Shown here in pieces: positions 32,853 to 41,373 of a stretch of DNA of 64,000 bases (the first letter of the stretch is position 1; the number at the start of each line of letters is the position of its first letter). The DNA is from SIG565 sp045651765. Its GTDB lineage: Bacteria > Bacillota > Clostridia > Oscillospirales > Acutalibacteraceae. A model generated the notes under the pieces. The model searched no databases. It worked only from the letters and a program-made list of their open reading frames with translations, and was not told the origin of the DNA. The translations under genes were made by a program, and so were the position numbers. The stretch spans positions 75,063 through 139,062 of the forward strand of contig JAZRSY010000002.1 of the NCBI GenBank assembly GCA_045651765.1. The letters are read 5' to 3'.

Positions 32853-33617
32853 ATGGATATAATTATTAATAATTTAAAAATCCACTATAAAGAAAACGGA
32901 ACCGGGCAGGATGTATTGTTACTGCACGGTTGGGGCTCGAGCTCGGATGTTTATTCGGCGTTAATGAATGCCCCCGGTTTTAATTGCCGTTTTGTTGCAC
33001 CCGATTTTCCGGGTTGCGGCCAAAGTGAAACTATGAAAGAGCCTTGGAATATACAAGATTACGCAAATTTCACATTAGAATTGATTGACAAATTAGGACT
33101 TCAAAACCCAATTATTGCAGGCCACTCGCACGGCGGCAGGGTTTGCCTTTATTTAGCCGGCAACGGTTTATTAAACCCGCCAAAAATTATTTTGTTGGAT
33201 TCGGCCGGTTTAATACCTAAAAAAACATTAAAACAAAAATTCAGAGCAAACAGTTTTAAATTCATTAAAAAAACATTAAGCCTGCCTGTAATTAAAAATT
33301 ATTCGCAAGAATTATTAAATAAAGCCCGCGCACACTACGGCTCGGCCGATTATAATGCTGCGCCGCCTGTGTTAAGGCAAACATTGGTTTCGCTCGTTAA
33401 CACCGATTTACGCCATATTTTACCAAATATTAAAAGCCCAACTCTGCTTATTTGGGGCGATAACGACACCGCCACCCCACTTTCCGACGCAAAAATTATT
33501 GAAAGCCTTATACCCGATTCGGGTTTGTGTGTTTTAAATGGTACGGGGCATTTTTCATTTTGCGAAAAACCCATGCAGGCAATTGCCATTATTAAAAGCT
33601 TTTTAGGGGGTAATTAA
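32853..33617 (+). CDS. Alpha/beta-fold hydrolase
   Basis: A 254-residue cytosolic serine hydrolase. The oxyanion region LLLHGWGSSS, nucleophile elbow GHSHGG, acid Asp in LIWGDNDTATP and catalytic His in GTGHFSFCEKP form a complete triad. The substrate is unknown. It begins at ATG 32853 behind AGGGGC; an upstream in-frame start at 32664 would swallow the promoter. It ends one base before murF, so it is translated with murF and ddl; a role connected with wall precursors is an inference from context only. Confidence 0.85.
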   Translation: MDIIINNLKIHYKENGTGQDVLLLHGWGSSSDVYSALMNAPGFNCRFVAPDFPGCGQSETMKEPWNIQDYANFTLELIDKLGLQNPIIAGHSHGGRVCLYLAGNGLLNPPKIILLDSAGLIPKKTLKQKFRANSFKFIKKTLSLPVIKNYSQELLNKARAHYGSADYNAAPPVLRQTLVSLVNTDLRHILPNIKSPTLLIWGDNDTATPLSDAKIIESLIPDSGLCVLNGTGHFSFCEKPMQAIAIIKSFLGGN

Positions 33618-33618
33618 C

Positions 33619-35190
33619 ATGGACAACACAATGTTTATATTATTTTGTGCAGTTATGTTGGTTTCGGCTTTGTTTTCACTTATAAAGCAATTCCAAATGC
33701 TGCAACAAAACTCCTATTTCCCTTCCCGCTATTTTAAATGGATTTCGGACTCTTATTTTAACAGCCTTATTGTTTTAACGGTTGTTTTTTGCTTAATATC
33801 GGTAAGTTTTGGTTTGAATATTTATTTATCGTTTGCTTTGGCGGTGATATTTGCGGTTTTACGCATTATAAGCGCTATAAAAGAGCATAAAAAATCTATT
33901 AAAAAATTAGTTTTTACTAAGCGCATTTGGCGGCTTTTTGGTGCAGCATTTTTATTATTAGTAATTATTTTTGCCGTAAGCAACTGCGCCTCGGCGTTAG
34001 TTAAGGGTATATTTTTTGGTCTGCTTTTATTTTTAAGTGTTTTTACCCCTGTATTAGTTTTTGCAGCTTATTATATAACATACCCCATTGAAAAAGCTTT
34101 TAACAACTACTATATTTCGGATGCTAAAAAAATAATTGCCGCACACGGCGGACTTACGGTTGTTGGTGTTACGGGGAGTTACGGCAAAACCGGAACAAAA
34201 TTTATTTTACAAAAATTATTAAGCGAAAAATTTAATGTTTTGGCAACTCCGCAAAGTTTTAATACACCGCTTGGAGTGGTTAGAACCATTCGCGAAAAGT
34301 TAAAACCCGCCACACAAATTTTTGTTTGCGAAATGGGGGCTAAAAATATTGGCGACATTAAAGAGATTTGCGACATTGTAAATCCCACCGTTGGCATTAT
34401 TACCTCGGTTGGCCCACAACACCTTGAAACCTTTAAAACAACCGACAATGTTTTTAAAACAAAATTCGAATTATATGATGCCTGCAAACAAAATGGTGGC
34501 AGGGTGTTTGTGAACACCGAAAGCGAGGTTATTAAAAACAACCTTGAAGGGAAATCTTGCGTTACCTATGGTTTTAAAGATTCTGATGTTATGGCGCAAA
34601 ACATAACCTATTCCGAATCAGGCGCCGAGTTTGATATTGTTGTGGGCAACACCACAATACCGGTCAAAACAAAACTGCTTGGCCGCCACAATGTGCTTAA
34701 TATAACGGGTGCCGCCGCAATAGCCTTAAGCCTTGGCGTTACCCCCGAAGACATTAGGTTTGCCGTTTCGCGTTTGGAACCCACCGAGCACCGCTTAGAA
34801 CTTAAAAGTTACATTAACGGCTCGGTTGTGCTGGATGACGCTTATAACGCCAACCCCGAAGGCTGTATTGAGGCCGTTAGCGTTCTTTCTTGCTTTAATA
34901 ACAAGAAAAAGGTTATTATAACCCCCGGGCTTGTAGAACTTGGCGAAAAAGAATATGATTTTAATTATAAATTAGGTCTTGCTGCCGCTCAGGTTTGTGA
35001 TATAATAATTTTAGTGGGCAAAAACCGCAGCATCCCGCTAAGCGATGCCATTAACACAACGGCATTTAACAAAGAAAACCTTTTTGTAGTTTCTTCGTTT
35101 GCCGAGGCACTAAAGGTTTACACCCAATTTGCCGACAGCAATACCGCTTTGCTTATTGAAAACGATTTGCCCGATAACTATTTAAATTAA
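33619..35190 (+). CDS. murF: Membrane-anchored MurF-type UDP-MurNAc-tripeptide D-Ala-D-Ala ligase
   Basis: Predicted to add D-Ala-D-Ala to the UDP-MurNAc tripeptide. The 523-residue protein starts with about 150 residues holding four hydrophobic helices, followed by a complete Mur ligase. The P-loop is GVTGSYGKTGTK (about residue 184) where MurF normally has GKTTTK. Then come PQSFNTPLGVVRTI, CEMGAK, TSVGPQHLETF and the C-terminal DDAYNANPEG. The downstream ddl gene makes its dipeptide substrate. The membrane anchor is unusual for the canonical cytosolic enzyme. Confidence 0.88.
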   Translation: MDNTMFILFCAVMLVSALFSLIKQFQMLQQNSYFPSRYFKWISDSYFNSLIVLTVVFCLISVSFGLNIYLSFALAVIFAVLRIISAIKEHKKSIKKLVFTKRIWRLFGAAFLLLVIIFAVSNCASALVKGIFFGLLLFLSVFTPVLVFAAYYITYPIEKAFNNYYISDAKKIIAAHGGLTVVGVTGSYGKTGTKFILQKLLSEKFNVLATPQSFNTPLGVVRTIREKLKPATQIFVCEMGAKNIGDIKEICDIVNPTVGIITSVGPQHLETFKTTDNVFKTKFELYDACKQNGGRVFVNTESEVIKNNLEGKSCVTYGFKDSDVMAQNITYSESGAEFDIVVGNTTIPVKTKLLGRHNVLNITGAAAIALSLGVTPEDIRFAVSRLEPTEHRLELKSYINGSVVLDDAYNANPEGCIEAVSVLSCFNNKKKVIITPGLVELGEKEYDFNYKLGLAAAQVCDIIILVGKNRSIPLSDAINTTAFNKENLFVVSSFAEALKVYTQFADSNTALLIENDLPDNYLN

Positions 35191-35202
35191 TGGAGTGCTT
35201 TT

Positions 35203-36384
35203 ATGAAAACAAATTTAGCTGTAATTTTTGGTTGCCGCTCGGTAGAGCACGAGGTTTCTATTATTTCGGCTGTGCAGGCAATACATTCGGTTGACCCTAA
35301 CAAATACAATGTTATTCCGTTATATGTTGCCAAAAACGGCGAGATGTATACCGGCGAACATCTTAAAACAATAGAAGAATTTAAAAATATGCAAAGCCTT
35401 ATTAAAAAAGCCGACCGTGTAACCTTGGTTCGAGAGGGCGAAAATGTAGTAATAAAGCATTTGGATAATAAACTTTTCAATAAAAAAGCCGACATTTCAG
35501 TGGATGTTGCCTTCCCGATAGTTCACGGCACCAACTGTGAAGACGGCACCATTGCAGGTTATTTGGAATTTTTAAATTTACCTTATATTGGCTGCGATAT
35601 TTTGTCGGCTGCCATTGGTATGGATAAGGCTGTGTTTAAAGATGTTTTGGCCGCCGCAGATATTCCTGTGCTGCCTTGTGTTAAATTCAGCGCACGCGAA
35701 TATTCGCAAAACAGCCAAGAAATTGAAGATAAAATTATTAAGTCCTTTGATTTCCCTGTTATAATTAAACCCATTAACTTAGGTTCAAGCGTTGGTATAA
35801 GCAAGGCCGAAAATTTAGAAGAATTACGTGCAGCCATTACCCTTGCGGCCTCATTTGCCGACAATATTTTGGCCGAACACGCTATTTCGGATTTACGCGA
35901 AATTAACTGCTCGGTTTTAGGCGATGGCGACAGTTGCGAAGCCTCGGTTTGCGAAGAACCCATTATGCACGACAAAATTTTATCTTATAAAGATAAATAT
36001 ATGGGCAACAGCGGCTCTAAGGGTATGGCTTCTTTGGGGCGCGAACTACCCGCCAATATTCCGCAAGAAAAATCCGACGAAATAAGAGAGCTTTCCAAAA
36101 AAATATTCAAGGCCATTGGTGCCTCAGGTGTTGTTAGAATTGACTACCTTTTAAACAGCAAAACCGGCGAGGTTTTTGCCAATGAAATTAATACTATTCC
36201 CGGTTCCCTTTCATTCTATTTGTGGGAAGCCACCGGCATAAAATACCCCGAACTTATAGACCGCCTGGTTGAACTCGCCTTCAAACGCAGCAGGGCTCGC
36301 CAAGGTCTTACATTCACAATTAACACAAACATACTCTCGGGTGTTTCTTTTGGCACCAAGGGGGCAAAAGGAAGTAAATTTTAA
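35203..36384 (+). CDS. ddl: D-alanine-D-alanine ligase
   Basis: ATP-grasp ligase making the D-Ala-D-Ala dipeptide. The 393 residues begin with LAVIFGCRSVEHEVSIISA, then FPIVHGTNCEDGTIAGYLE, IIKPINLGSSVGI, VRIDYLLN and NEINTIPGSLSFYLWEATG. The catalytic Ser-Val in SVEHEVS and the Mg-binding NEINT are intact. The length is slightly above the usual 300-370. It is downstream of murF by 12 bp, with GGAG before ATG 35203. Confidence 0.96.
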   Translation: MKTNLAVIFGCRSVEHEVSIISAVQAIHSVDPNKYNVIPLYVAKNGEMYTGEHLKTIEEFKNMQSLIKKADRVTLVREGENVVIKHLDNKLFNKKADISVDVAFPIVHGTNCEDGTIAGYLEFLNLPYIGCDILSAAIGMDKAVFKDVLAAADIPVLPCVKFSAREYSQNSQEIEDKIIKSFDFPVIIKPINLGSSVGISKAENLEELRAAITLAASFADNILAEHAISDLREINCSVLGDGDSCEASVCEEPIMHDKILSYKDKYMGNSGSKGMASLGRELPANIPQEKSDEIRELSKKIFKAIGASGVVRIDYLLNSKTGEVFANEINTIPGSLSFYLWEATGIKYPELIDRLVELAFKRSRARQGLTFTINTNILSGVSFGTKGAKGSKF

Positions 36385-37568
36385 TGACTAAACTTTTAAT
36401 GCGGTTGTTTATTAAAAATTATAATAACACTTTGGACATTAATGTTCGAAGGCATTATGGCACGCTGGCCTCATTTGTAGGAATATTTTGCAATGTTATT
36501 TTAAGCGGTTTTAAAATAGCAGCCGGTGCAATATCGGGCAGTATTTCTATTATTGCCGACGGTCTTAACAACCTTTCCGATATGGGCTCGTCGGTAATAA
36601 CCATGATAGGCTTTCGCATCTCTAACAAGCCTGCCGACAAAGACCACCCCTATGGCCACGGCCGAATGGAATATATGTCGGCCTTTATTGTTGCGGTGCT
36701 TATTTTGTTTGTGGGCATAGAACTTCTTAAAGAATCGGTCGGTTCTATTTTTAATGGCACCCCGCAACCCGTTTATCCGCTAATTTCGGTAATAATTTTG
36801 GCGGTTTCGGCATTAATTAAGTTGTGGCTTTTCTTTTTTAATAAACACTTTTCTAAAAAAATTGAATCTCAGGTGCTTTTGGCCACCGCGCAAGATTCTT
36901 TTAACGACTTTTTAGGCACAACCGCAATTTTAATTGGCGTTTTAATTTCGAGAATTTTTGTTTTACCCTTTAATTTAGACGCCATTATGGGTATGGGCGT
37001 TGCACTGTTTATTTTATATTCCGGTTACAACCTGGCCCGCGAAACCGTTAACATTATTTTGGGTGAACCCCCAAAGCCCGAAAAGGTTAGTGAGATTGAA
37101 AACACAATTTTTTCGTTTGAAGAATTTTTGGGTGTGCACGATTTAATTGTGCATAACTACGGCCCGGGGCGCGAGTTTGCTTCGGTGCATGTTGAGGTGC
37201 CCGAAAATACCGACATTGTAAAGTGCCATGAAAAAATTGATTTGTGCGAAAAGCTCGTTAAAGAAAAATTGGGTATAGAATTGGTTATACATATGGACCC
37301 AATTGAAACCAATAACGAAATTGTAAATTCCACCAAAGCCAGCATTTTATCAGAACTTAAAAAAATACACCCGAACATAACCATACACGATTTTAGAATG
37401 ACACCAAAATCGGAAAACCGTACAAACTTTATTTTTGACACCGTGGTGCCGGCCGATTTAAAATTAACCGAGCAAGAATTAAAACAAAAAATTGACCAAA
37501 TCGTTAAAAATATTGATAATACATATTATTGTGTAATAACCTTTGATAACGATTTTACAGGAAAATAA
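36384..37568 (+). CDS. Cation diffusion facilitator transporter
   Basis: Proton-coupled divalent-metal efflux carrier of the inner membrane. The 394 residues contain about six helices, CDF signature SIIADGLNNLSDMGSS with Asp pair, PYGHGRMEY, and a second site TAQDSFNDFLGT where zinc CDFs usually have His. The all-Asp/Asn look recalls Mn or Fe transporting members, but specificity is not provable here. The C-terminal cytosolic part (about residues 215-394) is longer than usual and appears to carry an extra ferredoxin-like repeat. It starts at the base that ends ddl. Confidence 0.88.
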   Translation: MTKLLMRLFIKNYNNTLDINVRRHYGTLASFVGIFCNVILSGFKIAAGAISGSISIIADGLNNLSDMGSSVITMIGFRISNKPADKDHPYGHGRMEYMSAFIVAVLILFVGIELLKESVGSIFNGTPQPVYPLISVIILAVSALIKLWLFFFNKHFSKKIESQVLLATAQDSFNDFLGTTAILIGVLISRIFVLPFNLDAIMGMGVALFILYSGYNLARETVNIILGEPPKPEKVSEIENTIFSFEEFLGVHDLIVHNYGPGREFASVHVEVPENTDIVKCHEKIDLCEKLVKEKLGIELVIHMDPIETNNEIVNSTKASILSELKKIHPNITIHDFRMTPKSENRTNFIFDTVVPADLKLTEQELKQKIDQIVKNIDNTYYCVITFDNDFTGK

Positions 37569-37599
37569 AACAGTGCAGGTATTTTACCTGCACTGTTTT
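37567..37599. terminator. Bidirectional terminator between CDF and feo genes
   Basis: CAGTGCAGGT/ACCTGCACTG perfect stem with loop ATTTT, flanked by A and T runs. Its 3' arm on the minus strand includes the last codons of the small FeoB-associated gene. Confidence 0.9.
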
Positions 37600-37724
37600 T
37601 TATTGCAATTTTCAGCATAAGGGCAACCAATACATTTTGAGCCCTTTTTCTTTTGTTTTACAATATAGCAAACGGCCGCCGCCAAAACGGCGGCCACTAT
37701 TAATATAATTATAATATTTTCCAT
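37584..37724 (-). CDS. FeoB-associated Cys-rich membrane protein
   Basis: A 46-residue protein too short for most ORF callers. It begins with a hydrophobic helix (MENIIIILIVAAVLAAAVCY), then a basic stretch KQKKKGSK and a cysteine tail CIGCPYAENCNKKQC. This is the layout of the FeoB-associated small proteins found next to feoB in Firmicutes, probably a membrane-bound partner; its biochemical role is unknown. AAAGGTG precedes ATG 37724. It is one base from the feoB stop codon, and its coding end forms part of the operon terminator. Confidence 0.9.
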   Translation of the reverse strand: MENIIIILIVAAVLAAAVCYIVKQKKKGSKCIGCPYAENCNKKQCR

Positions 37725-37725
37725 T

Positions 37726-39702
37726 TTACACCTTTTTGGGCGGTTTGTTTTTTGCGGCCAGTACCCACAATATTACCACCATGGCCACAACCGCCGCAAG
37801 ACCATAAACAAAACCTGCGCCCAAACTTCCCGTAGTGATTAATGTGCCGGTTTGGTAAACCAGAAACGCCACCGTAAAGCCCACGCCGAACTGGAACAAA
37901 ATGGCGCCTAAAAGCCATTTTTTGCTTTTTAATTCGCTGCTCATGGCTCCTATGGCTGCAAAGCAAGGCGGAGTAAACAGGTTAAACATTAAATAAGCCA
38001 ATGCTGCAACCTTTGTAATTGCCATAATGCCTGCGGCCTCAAGGCCCGCACCCTCTATTAAAGAAAGTTCTTCTTTATCTATTAAATTTTCAAGCCCTGC
38101 AAAGCAAACCGCCAATGTGCCAACAACATTCTCTTTGGCAATAAAACCGGTTATGGCGGCTGCGGCTAATTCCCAAGAAAGCACGCCCACAACAGGCACC
38201 AATATGTAGGCAAAAGGCATTGCAATAGAGGCTAAAATAGATTCATTTGCACTATTTGAAACCGAGAAAGACCAATTAAATGTTTGCATTATTTGAACAA
38301 CGGTGTTGCAAATTAAAATAACGGTTAAGGCTTTTACAATAAAGGCCCACCCGCGCGAACACATTGAAAGCGCAGCGCGTTTTATGCTTGGCACTTTATA
38401 TTCGGGCAACTCAATAATAAAAAATGATTTTTTGGCTTTATTGCCGGTTATTTTATTAATTAACACGGCGCTTATTAAAATTATAAAAATGCCTAAAAAG
38501 TACATTAATGTGCCCACCCAAGCGGTGTTTTTAAAAAAGGCACCCGCAAAAAGCGAAATTACAGGCAGTTTTGCACCGCAAGGCATAAAAGGTGTTAACA
38601 TTGCGGTAGCACGGCGCTCACGCTCGTTTTTAATTGTGCGGCAGGCCATTACGCCGGGCACGGCACAACCAACTCCTATAACAAACGGAATAACCGATTT
38701 TCCCGTCAGGCCAACCTTTTTAAAAATTGGGTCTAACACCACGCTTACCCTTGCCATATAACCGCAATCTTCCAACAAGGCAATTAAAAAGTACATTACC
38801 ATAACAAGCGGTAAAAATTCAACCACCGCAATAACGCCGCCTATAACGCCATCTACAAGCAAGGCGCTGAGTATTGGCGTTGCATTTTGCAAAAACCCAG
38901 CCACATAGTTTTGAAAAACGCCTAACAAATTGGCTAATATTTCGGCAAAATAGGGGCCCACCCAAGCCTGCGATATTTGAAAAACCAAAAACATTATAAC
39001 GGCAAAAATAGGAATCCCAAGCCACCTGTTTGTTAACAAGGCATCAATTTTGTCTTGGTAATTTTTGTTTTTGACTAAATTTTTTCTTGTTTCCACCTGT
39101 TTTACAATACCGTTTACATAGGCAAACCTTTCGCGGTCGGCACTTTCTACAGCTGATTTACTTGAGTAATCAATATTTTTTTGTATATAAAGCGGATTTT
39201 GTTTTTTGCCCTTTAATGTAACCGCCGTTTCAATAATTTTTTTAAGCCCTTTATTAGATGTTGAAACCGTTTCTAAAACCTTGCAGCCCAAAAGTTCTTG
39301 CAGTTTTGTTACATTAATTTCAGTTTCTTTCTTTTCGTTAATATCACTTTTATTAAGTGCCACCACAAGCGGTATGCCAAGCTCTAAGAGTTGTGTTGTG
39401 AAAAACAGGCTTCGGCTTAAATTTGTGGCATCCACAATATTAATAATAACATCGGGGTTTTCGTTTTTTATGTAATCGCTCGTTACGCTCTCTTCGTTAG
39501 TAAAGGGCGACATAGAGTATGCACCCGGTAAATCCACCGCAATAAGTTCGTCTACCCCGTTATAAAATTTTCTTTTAATGTGGCTTTGCTTTTTTTCTAC
39601 CGTAACGCCCGCCCAGTTGCCCACACGCTCGTTGCGGCCGGTTAAAGCATTATACATTGTTGTTTTGCCACTGTTTGGGTTTCCAATTAATGCGATTTTC
39701 AT
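37726..39702 (-). CDS. feoB: Ferrous iron transport protein B
   Basis: Inner-membrane Fe(II) importer. The 658-residue protein has an N-terminal G domain: G1 GNPNSGKTT, G3 VDLPGAYS, G4 NKSD. A spacer helix region follows, then about eight or more membrane helices with the Gate motifs (SVIPFVIGVGCAVPGVMA, MLTPFMPCGAKLPV). ATG 39702 has AAAGGG upstream; the longer frame to 39762 lacks a matching site and would cross an operator. The C-terminal tail ends AAKNKPPKKV. Confidence 0.96.
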   Translation of the reverse strand: MKIALIGNPNSGKTTMYNALTGRNERVGNWAGVTVEKKQSHIKRKFYNGVDELIAVDLPGAYSMSPFTNEESVTSDYIKNENPDVIINIVDATNLSRSLFFTTQLLELGIPLVVALNKSDINEKKETEINVTKLQELLGCKVLETVSTSNKGLKKIIETAVTLKGKKQNPLYIQKNIDYSSKSAVESADRERFAYVNGIVKQVETRKNLVKNKNYQDKIDALLTNRWLGIPIFAVIMFLVFQISQAWVGPYFAEILANLLGVFQNYVAGFLQNATPILSALLVDGVIGGVIAVVEFLPLVMVMYFLIALLEDCGYMARVSVVLDPIFKKVGLTGKSVIPFVIGVGCAVPGVMACRTIKNERERRATAMLTPFMPCGAKLPVISLFAGAFFKNTAWVGTLMYFLGIFIILISAVLINKITGNKAKKSFFIIELPEYKVPSIKRAALSMCSRGWAFIVKALTVILICNTVVQIMQTFNWSFSVSNSANESILASIAMPFAYILVPVVGVLSWELAAAAITGFIAKENVVGTLAVCFAGLENLIDKEELSLIEGAGLEAAGIMAITKVAALAYLMFNLFTPPCFAAIGAMSSELKSKKWLLGAILFQFGVGFTVAFLVYQTGTLITTGSLGAGFVYGLAAVVAMVVILWVLAAKNKPPKKV

Positions 39703-39723
39703 TTTTATCCCTTTCGTTATTAT

Positions 39724-39739
39724 GTTAGCCTGTGCTAAC
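39724..39739 (-). promoter_or_regulatory. DtxR/IdeR-type operator between feoA and feoB
   Basis: Inverted repeat GTTAG-N6-CTAAC, nearly identical to the one at the feo promoter. It lies 21 bp before feoB and may support internal control of feoB. No promoter was identified beside it. Confidence 0.7.
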
Positions 39740-39763
39740 CGCACGGCATTAAAAAAATTCAAG

Positions 39764-39976
39764 TTATATAATAATAGCCTTAGCTAATTGGTTGTCAATA
39801 TTATATCGGCTGTTTTTTATAGAAACAATGCAGCCGCCTTTTATATGTGAAATAACCGTGATAGGCTCGCCGCTATAGCAACCCAGTGTGAATAAAAATG
39901 CGTCAAGCTCGCTGTCATCGGTTAAAATTTCTTTTATTATATACTCTGTGCCCTCTTGCGCGGCCGTTAAATTCAC
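39764..39976 (-). CDS. feoA: Ferrous iron transport protein A
   Basis: Small SH3-like cytosolic partner of FeoB. The 70 residues show the typical ...GEPITVISHIKGGCIVSIKNSRYNI beta-barrel pattern. The start is GTG at 39976 behind AAAGGGGG. It lies 61 bp before feoB, with an operator in the gap. Confidence 0.9.
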   Translation of the reverse strand: MNLTAAQEGTEYIIKEILTDDSELDAFLFTLGCYSGEPITVISHIKGGCIVSIKNSRYNIDNQLAKAIII

Positions 39977-40001
39977 TTTGTTGCCCCCTTTTTGTGTTCG
40001 A

Positions 40002-40017
40002 GTTAGTTTATGCTAAC
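40002..40017 (-). promoter_or_regulatory. DtxR/IdeR-type operator at the feo promoter
   Basis: GTTAGTTTATGCTAAC inverted repeat immediately downstream of the -10, so a bound iron-loaded repressor would block transcription. It matches the second site at 39724-39739 in both half-sites and spacing. Confidence 0.78.
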
Positions 40018-40025
40018 TGTATTAC

Positions 40026-40054
40026 AGAATAACACCAAATTTTAAATTTGTCAA
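40026..40054 (-). promoter_or_regulatory. Promoter of feoAB
   Basis: TTGACA (40049-40054), 17 bp, TATTCT (40026-40031) on the minus strand. Confidence 0.8.
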
Positions 40055-40224
40055 GTTAAAATTTACAAAATTCGGTAATTTTTGCAGCAAGTTTTACCCT
40101 TTTACATTTATATATTTATTTTAAAAAATTATGACCTAAAAATCGCTTTACACAACCGAGTGTTTTTAACATATTATGTACTGTGGCGTATAACGCCCCT
40201 AAAAAATAATAAGGAGAATAAACA

Positions 40225-40470
40225 TTGAATAGTGAAAATTATATGTTTTCTGATGATTTATTAAACAACGCCTTAAAAGGCATTGCTTTTATGGAATTAC
40301 CCGAAAACAATAAACCAACTTTGTCGGCTTTCCCGCCAAATGCTGCTCTTGCCATGGCATATGTGCCTGTGCAATATTTTAATAAAATGTACGACACCGA
40401 GCAGGGCTTTAAGGCCGGCACAATTTTCCCCGAACTCGACAAACCATTTTGTAAGGGTGAAAACAAATGA
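40225..40470 (+). CDS. cotJA: Spore coat-associated protein CotJA
   Basis: Small protein of the spore coat, needed with CotJC. The 81 residues include the conserved AMAYVPVQYFNKMYDTEQGFKAGT core. The start is TTG at 40225 with AAGGAG 8 bases upstream. It overlaps cotJB in an ATGA. The upstream 150 bp should hold a sigma-E promoter, but no convincing -35/-10 pair was found by eye. Confidence 0.94.
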   Translation: MNSENYMFSDDLLNNALKGIAFMELPENNKPTLSAFPPNAALAMAYVPVQYFNKMYDTEQGFKAGTIFPELDKPFCKGENK

Positions 40471-40733
40471 ATAAATATGCTTTAAAGAAAAAAATTCACG
40501 CCTATGACTTTGCAATTTTAGAGTTTAACCTGTATTTAGACACCCACCCCCACGACACCAACGCCCTTCACAAAATGCACCAGCTTCAAGCCGAGCGCAA
40601 AGAGCTCGTTCGTGAATACGAGCGTAAATACGGCCCCTATATTGTAAAGGCCACACAGGTAAAGGGCAACCGTTGGTGCTGGGTTGATAACCCATGGCCT
40701 TGGGAGTATAACAAAGAGGAGGACAACATTTAA
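40467..40733 (+). CDS. cotJB: Spore coat protein CotJB
   Basis: An 88-residue partner in the CotJ complex. Recognisable stretches are AILEFNLYLDTHPHDT, LVREYERKYGP and the terminal NRWCWVDNPWPWE. Start and stop overlap the neighbours by 4 and 1 bases, so the three cotJ genes are translated as a tight unit. Confidence 0.94.
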   Translation: MNKYALKKKIHAYDFAILEFNLYLDTHPHDTNALHKMHQLQAERKELVREYERKYGPYIVKATQVKGNRWCWVDNPWPWEYNKEEDNI

Positions 40734-41341
40734 TGTGGCAATATAATAAAAAATTACAGTTCCCTGTGAACATTAAAAACCCTAACCCAAAATATGCCCA
40801 AATAATTATAAGCCAGTTTGGCGGACCCGATGGTGAGTTGGGCGCCTCTATGCGTTACCTTTCACAAAGGTACAGTATGCCATACGGCGAAATTAAGGGC
40901 CTTTTAACCGACATCGGAACCGAAGAATTGGCCCATATGGAAATGGTTTCGGCCATGGTGCAACAGTTAACCCGAAAACTAAGCACCGACGAAATTGTTG
41001 ATTCGGGATTTGCCCCCTATTTTGTGGACCACACCACCGGCGTTTACCCGCAAGCAGCCGCAGGTCTGCCCTGGCGTGCCGAATATATCGGCGTTAAGGG
41101 CGATATTATTACCGACCTGCACGAAGATTTAGCTGCCGAACAAAAAGCCCGTACCACCTATGATAACCTTTTAAGGTTAATCGACGACCCCGATGTGTTA
41201 GAACCGCTTAAATTCTTGCGTCAACGTGAGGTCGTGCATTACCAACGCTTTGGTGAGGCGTTACGCTTAGCGACCGACCGCTTAAACAGTAAAAACTTCT
41301 ATGCCTGCAACCCAAGTTTTGATAAAAATTGTGGGAAATAA
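40733..41341 (+). CDS. cotJC: Manganese catalase-like spore coat protein CotJC
   Basis: Di-manganese catalase-family coat protein. The 202 residues have metal-binding Glu/His motifs in DIGTEELAHMEMV and LRQREVVHYQRFGEAL, with Glu residues in AAEQKARTTYD. The shortened C-terminus compared with soluble Mn catalases is normal for CotJC. It marks the organism as an endospore former. Confidence 0.95.
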   Translation: MWQYNKKLQFPVNIKNPNPKYAQIIISQFGGPDGELGASMRYLSQRYSMPYGEIKGLLTDIGTEELAHMEMVSAMVQQLTRKLSTDEIVDSGFAPYFVDHTTGVYPQAAAGLPWRAEYIGVKGDIITDLHEDLAAEQKARTTYDNLLRLIDDPDVLEPLKFLRQREVVHYQRFGEALRLATDRLNSKNFYACNPSFDKNCGK

Positions 41342-41345
41342 AAAC

Positions 41346-41373
41346 AAACCTGTGTGGCTACCCACACAGGTTT
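41346..41373. terminator. Bidirectional terminator between cotJC and the Gx transporter gene
   Basis: AAACCTGTGTGG/CCCACACAGGTTT stem with a short loop, between convergent genes. Confidence 0.85.

Noticed and set aside
39703..39762. Upstream extension of FeoB to 39762
   Set aside because: The added 20 residues cross the second operator and lack an RBS; MKIALIGNPNSGKTT is the normal FeoB start.
40081..40224. Sigma-E or sigma-K promoter for cotJABC
   Set aside because: CATATTAT near 40170 resembles a -10 but no matching -35 is at the right spacing; not called.
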